A DNA stretch of 64,000 nt from Ekhidna sp051379705. Lineage in GTDB: Bacteria; Bacteroidota; Bacteroidia; Cytophagales; Cyclobacteriaceae. A model generated the notes under the pieces. That model was not told where the DNA came from. It made no database searches and saw only the letters and a program-made list of their open reading frames with translations. Positions 27,225-35,695 of the stretch are shown here, piece after piece. The DNA is taken from NCBI RefSeq assembly GCF_051379705.1, contig NZ_CP179868.1, positions 3,286,001-3,350,000 on the forward strand, written 5' to 3'. Position 1 is the stretch's first letter. Every line of letters starts with the position of its first letter. A program made the position numbers and the translations under genes.

Positions 27225-27383
27225 ATGAAATTTGTAAAAACTCTACTCGGAAAGTCAACAGACGAAAATCAACTTAAACTTAAAAAGGAGGCTAGTGGAG
27301 AGTGGGTAGTGCGTAAGGGATCTACCGTTCTTTACATTGGATCAAAAGATAAGTGTGAGACCTATATGAGTCACGCATTCTAG
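27225..27383 (+). CDS. Tiny paralogous protein A, 52 residues
   Basis: ATG 27225 to TAG 27381-27383. It is basic, without signal peptide or membrane helix. Its C-terminal 36 residues align with the second tiny gene downstream: LKLKKEASGEWVVRKG then STVLYIGSKDKCETYM. The shared pattern is (L/I)-x-L-x-K-x-x-x-G-(E/D)-W-x-V-(R/K)-KG, then VLYIGS or ILYIGS, then (K/R)-(D/E)-KCET-(Y/F)-M. Conservation of protein over diverged DNA supports a real gene. It looks like one small beta-hairpin plus helix with a conserved cysteine. A strong terminator follows, so it is a separate transcript. Function unknown. Confidence 0.78.
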   Translation: MKFVKTLLGKSTDENQLKLKKEASGEWVVRKGSTVLYIGSKDKCETYMSHAF

Positions 27384-27410
27384 ATACCGGCAAACGGATA
27401 CGCAATAAGA

Positions 27411-27447
27411 AAGGCAATGCATCTCATCAGGCATTGCCTTTTATTTT
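27411..27447 (+). terminator. Rho-independent terminator of the first tiny gene
   Basis: AAGGCAATGC, a 10-base loop and GCATTGCCTT form a perfect 10-bp stem followed by TTATTTT. It begins 28 bases after the stop of the first tiny gene and separates it from the second. Confidence 0.85.
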
Positions 27448-27567
27448 GCCCTATTTCGTATTAAATAGAAATATTTGAATAAAAAATATGACTATTTATA
27501 CAACATTATTATTATATTTATGTTTAATATATAAATGATACAATTTTTAACTTAATATATACTCACG

Positions 27568-27729
27568 ATGAATCTATTTAGGTTATTTGCAAAACGGAGA
27601 GATAAAAACAGAATCAGGCTAACGAAATCACAAACAGGTGATTGGATGGTAAAGAAAGGCTTTAGCATCCTATACATTGGCAGCAGAGAAAAATGCGAAA
27701 CTTTTATGAAACAGACGCTTAGCGTCTAG
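27568..27729 (+). CDS. Tiny paralogous protein B, 53 residues
   Basis: ATG 27568 to TAG 27727-27729. The protein begins MNLFRLFAKRRDKNR and continues with RLTKSQTGDWMVKKGFSILY then IGSREKCETFMKQ, matching protein A across its C-terminal two thirds, including the G-x-W, KKG, LYIGS and KCETxM positions. The N-termini differ in sequence, though both have a short hydrophobic then basic pattern. The upstream 120 bases are extremely AT-rich (TATTTATG, TTTAATATATAA), suiting its own promoter. Its stop abuts the stop of the convergent hydrolase gene with no gap. Function unknown. Confidence 0.78.
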   Translation: MNLFRLFAKRRDKNRIRLTKSQTGDWMVKKGFSILYIGSREKCETFMKQTLSV

Positions 27730-28557
27730 CTATGGATAATAAACATGGCCATCCGCTAACGAGTGGATGGCTTTTATTATCTCTTCAGGATGTGTCCAGG
27801 GTATGAAGTGATTTACATCCTCAAGCATATAAATTTCCAGCAATGAATCTGGAAGCATTTTTTGTGCGAAAGCTGCATTCTCTTTAGGTACCAACGAATC
27901 TTCAGTTCCCTGAATGACGATCGTTGGTATTTTTATTTTATCCCACAATGGGACCATTTCACTTAGCTCCTTCTTAAGTGGCATAATCTCATCGTTGCTT
28001 GCCTCAAATTCTTTAGGAGTGAAGAATGCACCCACTTGCGTGTCAATTACCTTCCTGTACCATTCATCTTCCTCCATTTCAGGATCTATTGAAGGAGCTA
28101 CTAAAATCATTCCCAGATACGTATCTGGGTAGTCCATGGCCATTCGAGCAACAACGGGTCCGCCCAATGAATGGCCAATTAGAATCTTATGTTTTTTTGG
28201 AAATTGATTTAAAACCTCGTTAATCAGAAAAGCCTGCATCTCTATCGAAGGCTCTGCCTCACCAAATCCTGATTCACCAAACCCAGGCCTATCAACTGAT
28301 ATGATGTCAAATTGCTTTAAAAGTGTATCTGCTTTGAAAAAATCTATAAATGCACTCCATGAGCCTGGAGAGCCATGAATAAAAGCAATCATCGTATCCT
28401 TCTGCTGATCTATATAGGCATAGTGCATATTTCGGGAACCAACCAGCAAGTTCTCAAACCGAATTTCAATGGATTCGAGACTTTCTTTTGCTTCTGAATC
28501 CTCCATTCGAAATTCACAGGCGCTTAATATCAGAATAAAAAAGACAGTTTTTTTCAT
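27730..28557 (-). CDS. Lipoprotein alpha/beta hydrolase
   Basis: 275 residues from ATG 28557, chosen because it yields a lipoprotein signal (MKKTVFFILILSAC, lipidated Cys14); upstream ATGs at 28572 and 28584 only add a charged extension. The alpha/beta-hydrolase core shows the HGSPG oxyanion loop (61-65), nucleophile Ser130 in GHSLGG, and a late His in DVNHFIPW. A catalytic Asp is likely in GTEDSLV. This is an envelope-anchored esterase or hydrolase of unknown substrate. It is divergent from purC, with 48 bases between the chosen starts. Confidence 0.87.
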   Translation of the reverse strand: MKKTVFFILILSACEFRMEDSEAKESLESIEIRFENLLVGSRNMHYAYIDQQKDTMIAFIHGSPGSWSAFIDFFKADTLLKQFDIISVDRPGFGESGFGEAEPSIEMQAFLINEVLNQFPKKHKILIGHSLGGPVVARMAMDYPDTYLGMILVAPSIDPEMEEDEWYRKVIDTQVGAFFTPKEFEASNDEIMPLKKELSEMVPLWDKIKIPTIVIQGTEDSLVPKENAAFAQKMLPDSLLEIYMLEDVNHFIPWTHPEEIIKAIHSLADGHVYYP

Positions 28558-28605
28558 TGCTCGAGTATTCATGCAATCGTACACATCGGGCTATATTTGC
28601 CGTCT

Positions 28606-29544
28606 ATGTCACAAGGCATCATTTCTACCAATTTTCAATTTAAAGGACAAACCGGAAAATATACCGGAAAGGTTCGTGAAGTATACGAGTTTGGGGACAA
28701 ACTGGCAATGATTGCGACAGATCGAATCTCTGCATTTGATGTCGTCCTACCCAAGCCGATCCCATATAAAGGGCAGGTTTTGAATCAATTGGCCGCAAAG
28801 TTTTTAGAAGCCACCAATGATATCGTCCCAAATTGGGTAGAATGCTCGCCACACCCGAATGTGACTTTCGGTAAGCGTTGTGAACCCTTCAAAGTAGAAA
28901 TGGTGATTCGGGGCTATCTGACCGGACACGCCTGGCGAGAATACCGAGATGGAAAACGAATGCTTTGTGGTGTGCCCATGCCAAATGGGATGAAGGAGAA
29001 TGAAAAGTTTGCATCTCCTATCATTACACCGACAACCAAAGCTGATGAAGGACACGATGAAGATATTTCACGTGAAGAAATCCTCAAGCAAGGGATTGTT
29101 TCAGAAGAAGACTATTTGAAGTTGGAGGATTATACACGAAAGCTTTTCGATCGAGGAATAGAAATAGCAGCAGAGCGTGAATTGATATTGGTGGACACCA
29201 AATATGAGTTTGGAAAGTATAATGGTGAAATCTATCTCATAGACGAGGTTCATACACCTGATTCTTCCAGATACTTTTATACAAAGCCATATCAGGAATT
29301 GTTAAATAATGACCAACCCCAAAAACAACTTTCTAAAGAGTTCGTAAGACAATGGCTGATCTCAGAAGGTTTTCAAGGGAAAGAAGGTCAGCAAATACCG
29401 GAAATGCCAGAAAAAAGAATTAAGATGATATCTGACCGATATATCGAGCTTTATGAGAACATCTCAGGTGAAAAGTTTGTTAAGGACGAATACTCAGATA
29501 AATTAGCCCGCATTAAAGAGGAAATTGCCCAAATTGTAGAATAA
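28606..29544 (+). CDS. purC: SAICAR synthase
   Basis: Joins CAIR and aspartate with ATP to form SAICAR in de novo purine synthesis. I use ATG 28606 (MSQGIISTNFQF); the longer frame opens at a TTG. Family motifs include KYTGKVREVYEFGDKLAMIATDR split around residues 15-40, SAFDVVLPKPIPYKG, and GYLTGHAWREY. At 312 residues it is the longer eukaryote-like form common in Bacteroidota rather than the 240-residue enterobacterial one. It heads a run of four close same-strand genes (gaps 6 and 2 bases, then an overlap of 11). Confidence 0.96.
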   Translation: MSQGIISTNFQFKGQTGKYTGKVREVYEFGDKLAMIATDRISAFDVVLPKPIPYKGQVLNQLAAKFLEATNDIVPNWVECSPHPNVTFGKRCEPFKVEMVIRGYLTGHAWREYRDGKRMLCGVPMPNGMKENEKFASPIITPTTKADEGHDEDISREEILKQGIVSEEDYLKLEDYTRKLFDRGIEIAAERELILVDTKYEFGKYNGEIYLIDEVHTPDSSRYFYTKPYQELLNNDQPQKQLSKEFVRQWLISEGFQGKEGQQIPEMPEKRIKMISDRYIELYENISGEKFVKDEYSDKLARIKEEIAQIVE

Positions 29545-29550
29545 AGAATT

Positions 29551-29922
29551 ATGGAATTTACAGTAGACAAATACGAAAACTATTCAATCGCTAAAATCAA
29601 TCAGGAAAAAGTAGATTCTGCTGTTTCTCCTGAATTGAAGTCAGAATTCATGAACATCGCTCAGGATGGAGTCAAAAGCTTAATCGTGGATATGGCAAAT
29701 GTTAAATATGTAGATTCAAGTGGGCTAAGTGCGCTTTTAGTTGGGAATCGATCTTTCAGTGAGTCAGGCGTTTTTGTGCTTTACAATGTGACTGATCACG
29801 TGATGAAGCTGATCTCTATCAGCCAATTGCATAAAGTCATGAATATAGTTGCAAGTCAAGAAGAAGCGGCTGATGCTGTCCTCTTAGCGGAGATCAACAA
29901 AGGTCAGAGCTCAGCAGAATAA
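29551..29922 (+). CDS. STAS-domain protein (anti-sigma factor antagonist type)
   Basis: 123 residues forming one STAS domain. The signature LIVDMANVKYVDSSGLSAL contains the serine phosphorylated in SpoIIAA-like proteins, flanked by the usual DSSGL turn. No membrane segment. Such proteins bind anti-sigma kinases or act as small adaptors; no partner kinase is nearby. It lies between purC and rnz, 6 and 2 bases from each. Confidence 0.9.
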   Translation: MEFTVDKYENYSIAKINQEKVDSAVSPELKSEFMNIAQDGVKSLIVDMANVKYVDSSGLSALLVGNRSFSESGVFVLYNVTDHVMKLISISQLHKVMNIVASQEEAADAVLLAEINKGQSSAE

Positions 29923-29924
29923 AC

Positions 29925-30848
29925 TTGAGTCTTGAACTACTGATACTTGGATCTAATTCAGCGGCGTTCGCACACCGCAGACATCATACCGCGCAAGTAT
30001 TTAAACTTCAGGATCAAAATTTTCTAATTGATTGTGGCGAGGGTACGCAACTTCTTATGAAGAGGCACAAGGTGAAACTCTCACGGATAGATCATATCTT
30101 CATTTCACATCTGCATGGCGATCACTACTTTGGATTGATTGGGCTTCTGTCCACCATGCATTTGTTTGGCAGACAAAAAGAGTTGCTCCTGGTCGGCCCT
30201 CCGGGGCTGAAAGAAATACTTCAACTCCAACTCAGACATTCGGAAACCTCACTTGGTTTTCAAATCCGATTTGTCGAGTTTAAGCCTGGAGAATCTGAGG
30301 TGATTATGGATCATCCCAAGTTTACAGTGACTTCATTGCCTATGGATCATCGGGTGCCTTGTTCCGGTTATCTATTTAAGGAAAAGCCGAAGAAACGAAG
30401 AATCAATCGTAAGGTCTTGCCTGAAGTGCAACTTTCTAATCTGGACATCCTTAGACTCAAGGATGGTGAAGACATTCTTAACGAAGATGGATCGGTGAGG
30501 TATGAAAACAAGTTGATCACATTGGACCCGAATCCAAGCTTCAGCTATGCATTCTTTTCTGACACCCGTCTTAGACCTGAACTGTTAGAAACCATCAAAG
30601 GTGTGGATTTACTTTATCATGAAGCAACGTTTGCCAATGACATGAAAGACCGAGCGATTGCCACGTACCACACCACTGCTGAGCAAGCGGCTCAATTTGC
30701 AAAAGATGCGAATATTGGAAAATTGATTCTTGGGCATTTTTCTGCTCGTTATAAAGAGCTGGATTCCATCATAGATGAAGCAAGAGCGATATTTGAGCAT
30801 TCGGAGCTGGCTATTGAAGGAACCAAATTTGTGGTAGATGGGAAATAA
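29925..30848 (+). CDS. rnz: Ribonuclease Z
   Basis: Metallo-beta-lactamase-fold endonuclease that trims the 3' end of tRNA precursors. The zinc motif HLHGDH is at 62-67, preceded by LIDCGEGTQ (34-42); SYAFFSDTR and YHEATF supply further ligands, and LILGHFSARY is the late histidine block. At 307 residues it is the short bacterial RNase Z. The start is TTG 29925, giving SLELLILGSNSA, where homologues begin; no ATG is available nearby. Its end overlaps the transporter gene. Confidence 0.95.
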   Translation: MSLELLILGSNSAAFAHRRHHTAQVFKLQDQNFLIDCGEGTQLLMKRHKVKLSRIDHIFISHLHGDHYFGLIGLLSTMHLFGRQKELLLVGPPGLKEILQLQLRHSETSLGFQIRFVEFKPGESEVIMDHPKFTVTSLPMDHRVPCSGYLFKEKPKKRRINRKVLPEVQLSNLDILRLKDGEDILNEDGSVRYENKLITLDPNPSFSYAFFSDTRLRPELLETIKGVDLLYHEATFANDMKDRAIATYHTTAEQAAQFAKDANIGKLILGHFSARYKELDSIIDEARAIFEHSELAIEGTKFVVDGK

Positions 30849-31620
30849 GAAACAAAACCTTTTCATTATCCTGGGCGCTATTTTTCTCACCAATGCCATC
30901 CTCGCGGAGTTGATAGGTGTGAAGATCTTTTCGTTGGAAGAAACACTAGGCTGGAACCCGGCGAATCTAAACATCTTCGGCTACATACTGGATTTTAATT
31001 TAACAGCTGGAGTAATGATATGGCCAGTGGTTTTTATCACAACAGACATCATCAATGAATACTTCGGAAAGGCAGGCGTAAGAAAAATCAGTTTCATTGC
31101 GGTTGGGTGTATTATGTATGCATTTCTCATGATTTGGCTAGTTACTAAGCTAAGCCCGGCGGCATTCTGGTTGGAGGTTAATAATACGGATGCAGAGGGA
31201 AATCCCTTCAACATGAATTTTGCCTTCAATAAGATCTATACACAGGGACTTGGCATCATCGTTGGATCTATCATTGCTTTTTTGATAGGTCAGGTATTGG
31301 ATGTAATCGTATTCCAGCACTTGCGAAAAATCACAGGGGAGAAGATGATCTGGCTAAGAGCCACGGGTTCGACACTCATCTCTCAACTCATTGACAGTTT
31401 TGTTGTGTTAGCGATAGCTTTTTACATTCTTGCACCGGCCGAGAGTCGCTGGGATATTTCTCAAGTGATGTCAGTAGGTTCGCTCAACTACATCTACAAA
31501 TTTATTATTGCCATTGCGCTTACGCCTCTGATTTATTTGGGTCATTACCTGATCGATCGGTACCTGGGCAAAGAGGAGGCAGACAGGATCAAAGAAGAGG
31601 CTAGCCAGAGTAGCTTCTAA
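30838..31620 (+). CDS. Queuosine precursor transporter (YhhQ/DUF165 family)
   Basis: Inner-membrane protein of 260 residues with about six helices. Conserved family features are FLTNAILAELIGVKIF near the N-terminus, the DIINEYFGK motif, and LRATGSTLISQLIDS in the second half. YhhQ imports preQ0/preQ1 for queuosine in tRNA. The ATG overlaps the rnz stop by 11 bases, so it is probably translated with rnz; both act on tRNA, which may be a coincidence. Confidence 0.92.
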   Translation: MGNKKQNLFIILGAIFLTNAILAELIGVKIFSLEETLGWNPANLNIFGYILDFNLTAGVMIWPVVFITTDIINEYFGKAGVRKISFIAVGCIMYAFLMIWLVTKLSPAAFWLEVNNTDAEGNPFNMNFAFNKIYTQGLGIIVGSIIAFLIGQVLDVIVFQHLRKITGEKMIWLRATGSTLISQLIDSFVVLAIAFYILAPAESRWDISQVMSVGSLNYIYKFIIAIALTPLIYLGHYLIDRYLGKEEADRIKEEASQSSF

Positions 31621-31632
31621 GCAGTCATTTCT

Positions 31633-31770
31633 TTAATCTTCAACAATAATCCCCAGGAAATTTGAGCTTCTTAGCGAACGAATGCTGTCGACTTCTTCCT
31701 GGCGTGTTTCGCAGGAAAATGCAATAAGTACGAGACAAAATCTAAGTAGTAGTTTATTGAATGTATTCAT
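31633..31770 (-). CDS. Tiny lipoprotein, 45 residues
   Basis: Reverse-strand ATG 31770 to TAA 31633-31635. The protein has a basic start (MNTFNKLLLR), a hydrophobic core (FCLVLIAFS) and a lipobox ending in Cys20, then a short charged tail (ETRQEEVDSIRSLRSSNF). The lipoprotein signal is convincing, but only 25 residues follow the cysteine. It may be a genuine mini-lipoprotein or the surviving front of a larger gene. It is convergent with the queuosine transporter. Confidence 0.5.
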   Translation of the reverse strand: MNTFNKLLLRFCLVLIAFSCETRQEEVDSIRSLRSSNFLGIIVED

Positions 31771-32083
31771 AAGCCTATTGATAGCTTTTGGTTTGGGTAA
31801 GTCATTTAAAGATTAGCTAAATGGTATGATTTCAATAGATCAAACAATCTTTGTTTCTTCGCCTATCTTTTTAAGAACCTCATTAAGGTTGCTTTAAGAT
31901 TCCATACTTTATTCTTTGGTAACTATTCAACAGGTCGCAGGAATAGGAACCTATTGAAGTATTTTGGACAAAATCAAAAGAATGTTTTTATAATTCTATT
32001 TGCTTATAAACGACTATGAGTATTTGTTAATTTTTCTCATATCTCTTTCAACATCCAACCACTTCCTGTCGTATCTTTCCATC
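31771..32083. other. Non-coding gap of about 310 bases
   Basis: I see no convincing gene. It is AT-rich, holds a small inverted repeat AATAGG-AA-CCTATT at 31942-31955, and presumably contains promoters for the mini-lipoprotein (reverse) and the glycoside hydrolase (forward), but no exact TAnnTTTG box was found. Confidence 0.5.
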
Positions 32084-33097
32084 ATGCGTTTATCCATCGT
32101 TTTGCTCTTGCTCACCTTTGGGGTAGCGGCCATGGTCATTCTCCCTTCAGGAGAGGAAGAACGAATAAATGGTGTGAACCTCGTCAATCCACCACGAGTG
32201 ATTGATGCTGCAGAAATGGGAACGGTGAAGCGAATCAATGCAGAATGGGTAGCGGTGATTCCTTATGCATTCTCACGTTCGGGTAAACCTCATGTTTCTT
32301 TCGATCACAACGGACAATGGTGGGGCGAGCGAAAAGAAGGTTCTTGCAAACTCATCGAGTATGCCAAGTCTCACAATCTCAAAGTCATGCTTAAACCACA
32401 CGTTTGGGTGATGGGAGAGGGTTGGACTGGGGATTATAAGTTAGCCTCCGATGGCGAATGGAAAATGTGGGAAAAGGAATTTTCAGCCTATATCTTAAAC
32501 TATGCTCAGGTTGCAGACTCACTAGGTGTTGAGATGCTTTGCATCGGCACGGAGTATCGGATCCCAGCGAAAGAACGACCTGAGTTTTGGAGAGGTTTGA
32601 TTAAAAGTATCAGAGCAGTATATTCGGGTAAACTCACCTATGCCTCCAATTGGGACAACTACGAAAACATTACCTGGTGGGATGCTGTCGACTACATCGG
32701 GATAGATGCGTATTTTCCACTGGCTGAAGGAGATCATCCGACAATAGAAGATATTGAGGAAGGCTGGAAACCAATCAAGTCTAAATTGTCTGCTTTTTCA
32801 GCTCAATGGAATAAACCAATCCTCTTTACAGAATATGGATTTCAAAGTGCCAATGGCGCGGCTGGTAAGCATTGGGAGCTGGATAAGTCCACCGAAAATA
32901 CCAATGAACAACTCCAAGCGGATGCTTACGAAGCGACCTATCGCGCACTCATGGATGAATCATGGTTTGCTGGTGGTTTTGTATGGAAATGGCATTTCAA
33001 TACCCTTTCAGGCGGTAGATGGCGCGGAACAGAGTGGACACCTCAGAATAAGCCTGCAGAAAAAGTAATTGCCCGTTGGTATGGCAAAAACTATTAA
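32084..33097 (+). CDS. GH113-like glycoside hydrolase, exported or membrane-anchored
   Basis: 337 residues from ATG 32084, which starts a hydrophobic leader (MRLSIVLLLLTFGVAAMVIL); a longer frame from 32000 is not credible. The fold is a TIM barrel of the GH-A type: candidate acid/base Glu157 in CIGTEYR and candidate nucleophile Glu250 in FTEYGF, with DYIGIDAYFPL between them. This pattern is close to GH113 beta-mannanases. The actual sugar is unknown, and no polysaccharide-utilisation genes are adjacent. Confidence 0.8.
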   Translation: MRLSIVLLLLTFGVAAMVILPSGEEERINGVNLVNPPRVIDAAEMGTVKRINAEWVAVIPYAFSRSGKPHVSFDHNGQWWGERKEGSCKLIEYAKSHNLKVMLKPHVWVMGEGWTGDYKLASDGEWKMWEKEFSAYILNYAQVADSLGVEMLCIGTEYRIPAKERPEFWRGLIKSIRAVYSGKLTYASNWDNYENITWWDAVDYIGIDAYFPLAEGDHPTIEDIEEGWKPIKSKLSAFSAQWNKPILFTEYGFQSANGAAGKHWELDKSTENTNEQLQADAYEATYRALMDESWFAGGFVWKWHFNTLSGGRWRGTEWTPQNKPAEKVIARWYGKNY

Positions 33098-33121
33098 ATT
33101 TCTGTCTTCAACTGAATACCT

Positions 33122-33391
33122 ATGAGTGAGAAGCGAAATGTAGAAGACATCCTGGCAGAGCTGGGTAAGAAAATCGATCATCTGATGGCTGAAACAAAAA
33201 AGGCTGGTAATAAGGTCACAGATGATATGGAAAAGCAAATTGAAAAGCTAAAAGCACAGAAAGATAAGCTGGAAGAAGATCTGAAGGACAAAACATCTGA
33301 TTCGAGTGAAAAGTGGGGGCAAGCACGCGAGCACATGAATGATGCTGCTGCAGCGCTTAACAAGGCAATAGGTGTTTTCTTTAAGTCCTAA
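33122..33391 (+). CDS. Small charged coiled-coil protein, 89 residues
   Basis: Highly charged, almost wholly helical protein: residues 5-65 follow a heptad-like pattern (ILAELGKKIDHLM, MEKQIEKLKAQKDKLEEDL). No signal peptide. It resembles small stress-associated or scaffold proteins in composition but I recognise no family. It follows the glycoside hydrolase by 24 bases and its stop overlaps that of the convergent phosphorylase by 4 bases. Confidence 0.75.
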   Translation: MSEKRNVEDILAELGKKIDHLMAETKKAGNKVTDDMEKQIEKLKAQKDKLEEDLKDKTSDSSEKWGQAREHMNDAAAALNKAIGVFFKS

Positions 33392-34248
33392 ATTCGATCC
33401 AACACTTTCTTGATCAATCCATCTATGATCTTATTAGGGTCTTTGGCAAATTGACCTTTGATGCGATTGGCCATGATTGCATTGAGGCTCAGCATTTCAT
33501 GCCCCAGAAGCTTGGCAAATGCATAATAGCCGGCTGTTTCCATTTCTAAGTTGGTCAGCCAAACATCTTCTTCATGGAAATACTGCATCTTTTCAATGAT
33601 GTTTTTGTAACGAATTGGTATGCGTATTTCCCGGCCTTGTGGAGCATAGAAGCCCGGGCATGTCACTGTATTACCTGCGATAGTACAATCTTTAAATTTT
33701 TCAAAAAGCGAAGTAGATCCTTTGAAACAATAAGGAGTGTAGTGCAGATCTAATTCCTCTCTGAGCTTTTTGATGATTCGTTTTTCTATCCCTCGATGCT
33801 TATGTTCATAAAACTGAATAATCGTATCGAGTCCAATAGCATATTCTGTGGCTAGGTGACTACCCACTTTAATATCGTCACGAATGGTGCCGGAAGTACC
33901 AATACGGATAATTCGCAGTTTCTTCTTGCGCGGCTTTGGTATACGATGTACTAAGTCAATATTAAATAATGCATCAAGCTCGGTCATCAAGATTTCCACA
34001 TTGTCTGTACCCATTCCCGAACTTATTACCGTAAGTCGCTTTCCCTTATATTTTCCGGTATGTGTAATAAACTCTCTTTTGTTCATTTCAAAGTCTACCG
34101 AATCGAAATGTCTGGATACGCGATGAACTCTACCTGGATCACCTACAACAATGATTTTATCTGAGATGTCCTTGGGTCTAAGGCTCAAATGATAGACGCT
34201 TCCGTCCGGATTAAGAATGAGGTCTGTCTCAGAATATGTTTGAGGCAT
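33388..34248 (-). CDS. Nucleoside phosphorylase (uridine phosphorylase type)
   Basis: Cytoplasmic salvage enzyme of 286 residues that splits a nucleoside with phosphate into base and ribose 1-phosphate. The phosphate-binding GDPGR motif lies near 37-41, SSGMGTDN near 76-83 and IRIGTSGTI near 111-119; EMETAGYYAFA near 240 matches the ribose-binding E-M-E block of the NP-I superfamily. Purine or pyrimidine preference cannot be assigned by eye; uridine phosphorylase-like enzymes are the closest match. Confidence 0.9.
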   Translation of the reverse strand: MPQTYSETDLILNPDGSVYHLSLRPKDISDKIIVVGDPGRVHRVSRHFDSVDFEMNKREFITHTGKYKGKRLTVISSGMGTDNVEILMTELDALFNIDLVHRIPKPRKKKLRIIRIGTSGTIRDDIKVGSHLATEYAIGLDTIIQFYEHKHRGIEKRIIKKLREELDLHYTPYCFKGSTSLFEKFKDCTIAGNTVTCPGFYAPQGREIRIPIRYKNIIEKMQYFHEEDVWLTNLEMETAGYYAFAKLLGHEMLSLNAIMANRIKGQFAKDPNKIIDGLIKKVLDRI

Positions 34249-34281
34249 GGATGGTTTAGATCAAAAGCTTCCTAAAGGTAA

Positions 34282-35244
34282 TTAGGAAACTTGATCTTTC
34301 ATCCTTTTCAAACCCTTGTATGGATTATAACCATTCATTTTTTTCTGATAGAAGCCGGTTCCATCATATGGTCGAGTGTCTGGATTGTCCATACATTCTT
34401 CAGAGCAGCACCCTTTATAGATCTCCGCTCCCTTTTCACTCATTGGAATATGTTTATTGCAGTGGGGGTTTGCACAGTTTACCATTCGGTCACAAGGCTC
34501 TGCCGTTACATAGCATCTTGAAACTATGGTTGGATTTACCGAATTAACTTCTTTCACAATTCGGTTATCAAAAACGTAGCACTTTCCTTCAAAGTCTTCC
34601 CCTTCAGCTTCAAGTCCGTACTTGATAATTCCACCATGCAGCTGATGAACATTTTCAAATCCTTGCTCCAGGAGATAGGCGCTAGCTTTCTCACACTTGA
34701 TGCCTCCGGTACAATAGGTGATAATCTTCTTGTCTTTGTATTTCTTTAGCTCTTCGATTTTTTCGGGGAAGTCGCGGAAGTTATCAATATCCAGCGTGAC
34801 AGCATTTTTAAACTTGCCAATAGTATGCTCATAATTTGAGCGCACGTCCAGAATAACTGTATCCTCAGGCTGTTCTTTGAGAATCTTTCTGAATTCCTCC
34901 GGCTCAACATAGTCACCTGTTTTCTGAGTAGGATCCACCTGTCTGAGTGAACTGTGGACAATCTCCGGCTTTACACGCACGTGCATTTTCTCAAAAGCGG
35001 GCTGATCATATGTATCTACTTTGAATTCGGTATGAGCAAAACGTGGATCGCCAGTGACAGCATCCATGTATTTTTCGCATGCTTCCTGGGTACCAGATAC
35101 GGTTCCATTCAGCCCTTCTGTAGCCACAATGATGCGACCTCTAAGATCTAGATCAAGGCAAAGTCTGTGATGTTCTTCCCTGAATTCTTCAGGGTTATCA
35201 ATTTTACTGTAGCAGTAATAAAGTAATACGTAATGTTTTTCCAT
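34282..35244 (-). CDS. trhO: tRNA uridine(34) hydroxylase (rhodanese family)
   Basis: Installs the hydroxyl of 5-hydroxyuridine at tRNA position 34. From ATG 35244 (MEKHYVLLYYCY) the protein has 320 residues. Domains: an acylphosphatase-like N-terminal part with GRIIVATEGLNGTVSG, a rhodanese domain with the active-site loop YCTGGIKCEK, and a C-terminal cysteine-rich zinc-like segment (CDRMVNCANPHC, then GCCSEEC). This is the TrhO/YceA arrangement. The longer frame (start 35286) adds an unlikely extension. Confidence 0.93.
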   Translation of the reverse strand: MEKHYVLLYYCYSKIDNPEEFREEHHRLCLDLDLRGRIIVATEGLNGTVSGTQEACEKYMDAVTGDPRFAHTEFKVDTYDQPAFEKMHVRVKPEIVHSSLRQVDPTQKTGDYVEPEEFRKILKEQPEDTVILDVRSNYEHTIGKFKNAVTLDIDNFRDFPEKIEELKKYKDKKIITYCTGGIKCEKASAYLLEQGFENVHQLHGGIIKYGLEAEGEDFEGKCYVFDNRIVKEVNSVNPTIVSRCYVTAEPCDRMVNCANPHCNKHIPMSEKGAEIYKGCCSEECMDNPDTRPYDGTGFYQKKMNGYNPYKGLKRMKDQVS

Positions 35245-35328
35245 AATAACCAGGCCCTGTTTCAGCAGGGTGTTAATATGGTGCAAAATTAAAATTTTTA
35301 TAAAGAAAAAGAATCAGTCGGCATCAAT

Positions 35329-35679
35329 TTACTTGATGACCACAATGACTTTATTGATCTTTTTTTCTGAAAGTGAGCCTGTTTGAACACCCTCACCATC
35401 ATTTTTCAGATTGTCTTTTCTAACATCAAGAAAATAGGATTTAGCTTCAAGTCCTTTGTATTGAAATTTTCCTTTCTTATCTGTTTTGCCAATGATTAGT
35501 TCATTGGTATTACTCTTATAGTCATCGCCCGAAGAATAAATTGTGACAGTCGCACCTTCCACATAATTACCGAGATTATCGATAACGATGACTTGAAATT
35601 TTGTTTTTAAGATTTGTCCTGAACTGATTGAAACGCTGCATACAAAAAGTGATAGTGCAAGAATTATTGATAATTTCAT
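35329..35679 (-). CDS. Small exported Ig-like protein, copy 2
   Basis: 116 residues from ATG 35679 with a signal peptide (MKLSIILALSLFVCSVSISSGQ). The mature domain pairs closely with the 14010-14363 protein: both carry LGNYVEGATV, a DY turn, TDKKGK or ADKKGR, a YF pair, GVxTG and a final NKVxxVI. It is a carboxypeptidase-regulatory/CNA-B-like beta-sandwich. Here it sits downstream of a lipoprotein gene rather than in a T9SS cargo cluster, so the domain family is used in at least two envelope contexts. Function unknown. Confidence 0.85.
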   Translation of the reverse strand: MKLSIILALSLFVCSVSISSGQILKTKFQVIVIDNLGNYVEGATVTIYSSGDDYKSNTNELIIGKTDKKGKFQYKGLEAKSYFLDVRKDNLKNDGEGVQTGSLSEKKINKVIVVIK

Positions 35680-35695
35680 CAATTTAAGATAGTGA

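Noticed and set aside
32000..32083. 28-codon N-terminal extension of the glycoside hydrolase
   Set aside because: It would place two hydrophobic stretches before the natural signal peptide at ATG 32084 and shows no conservation pattern.
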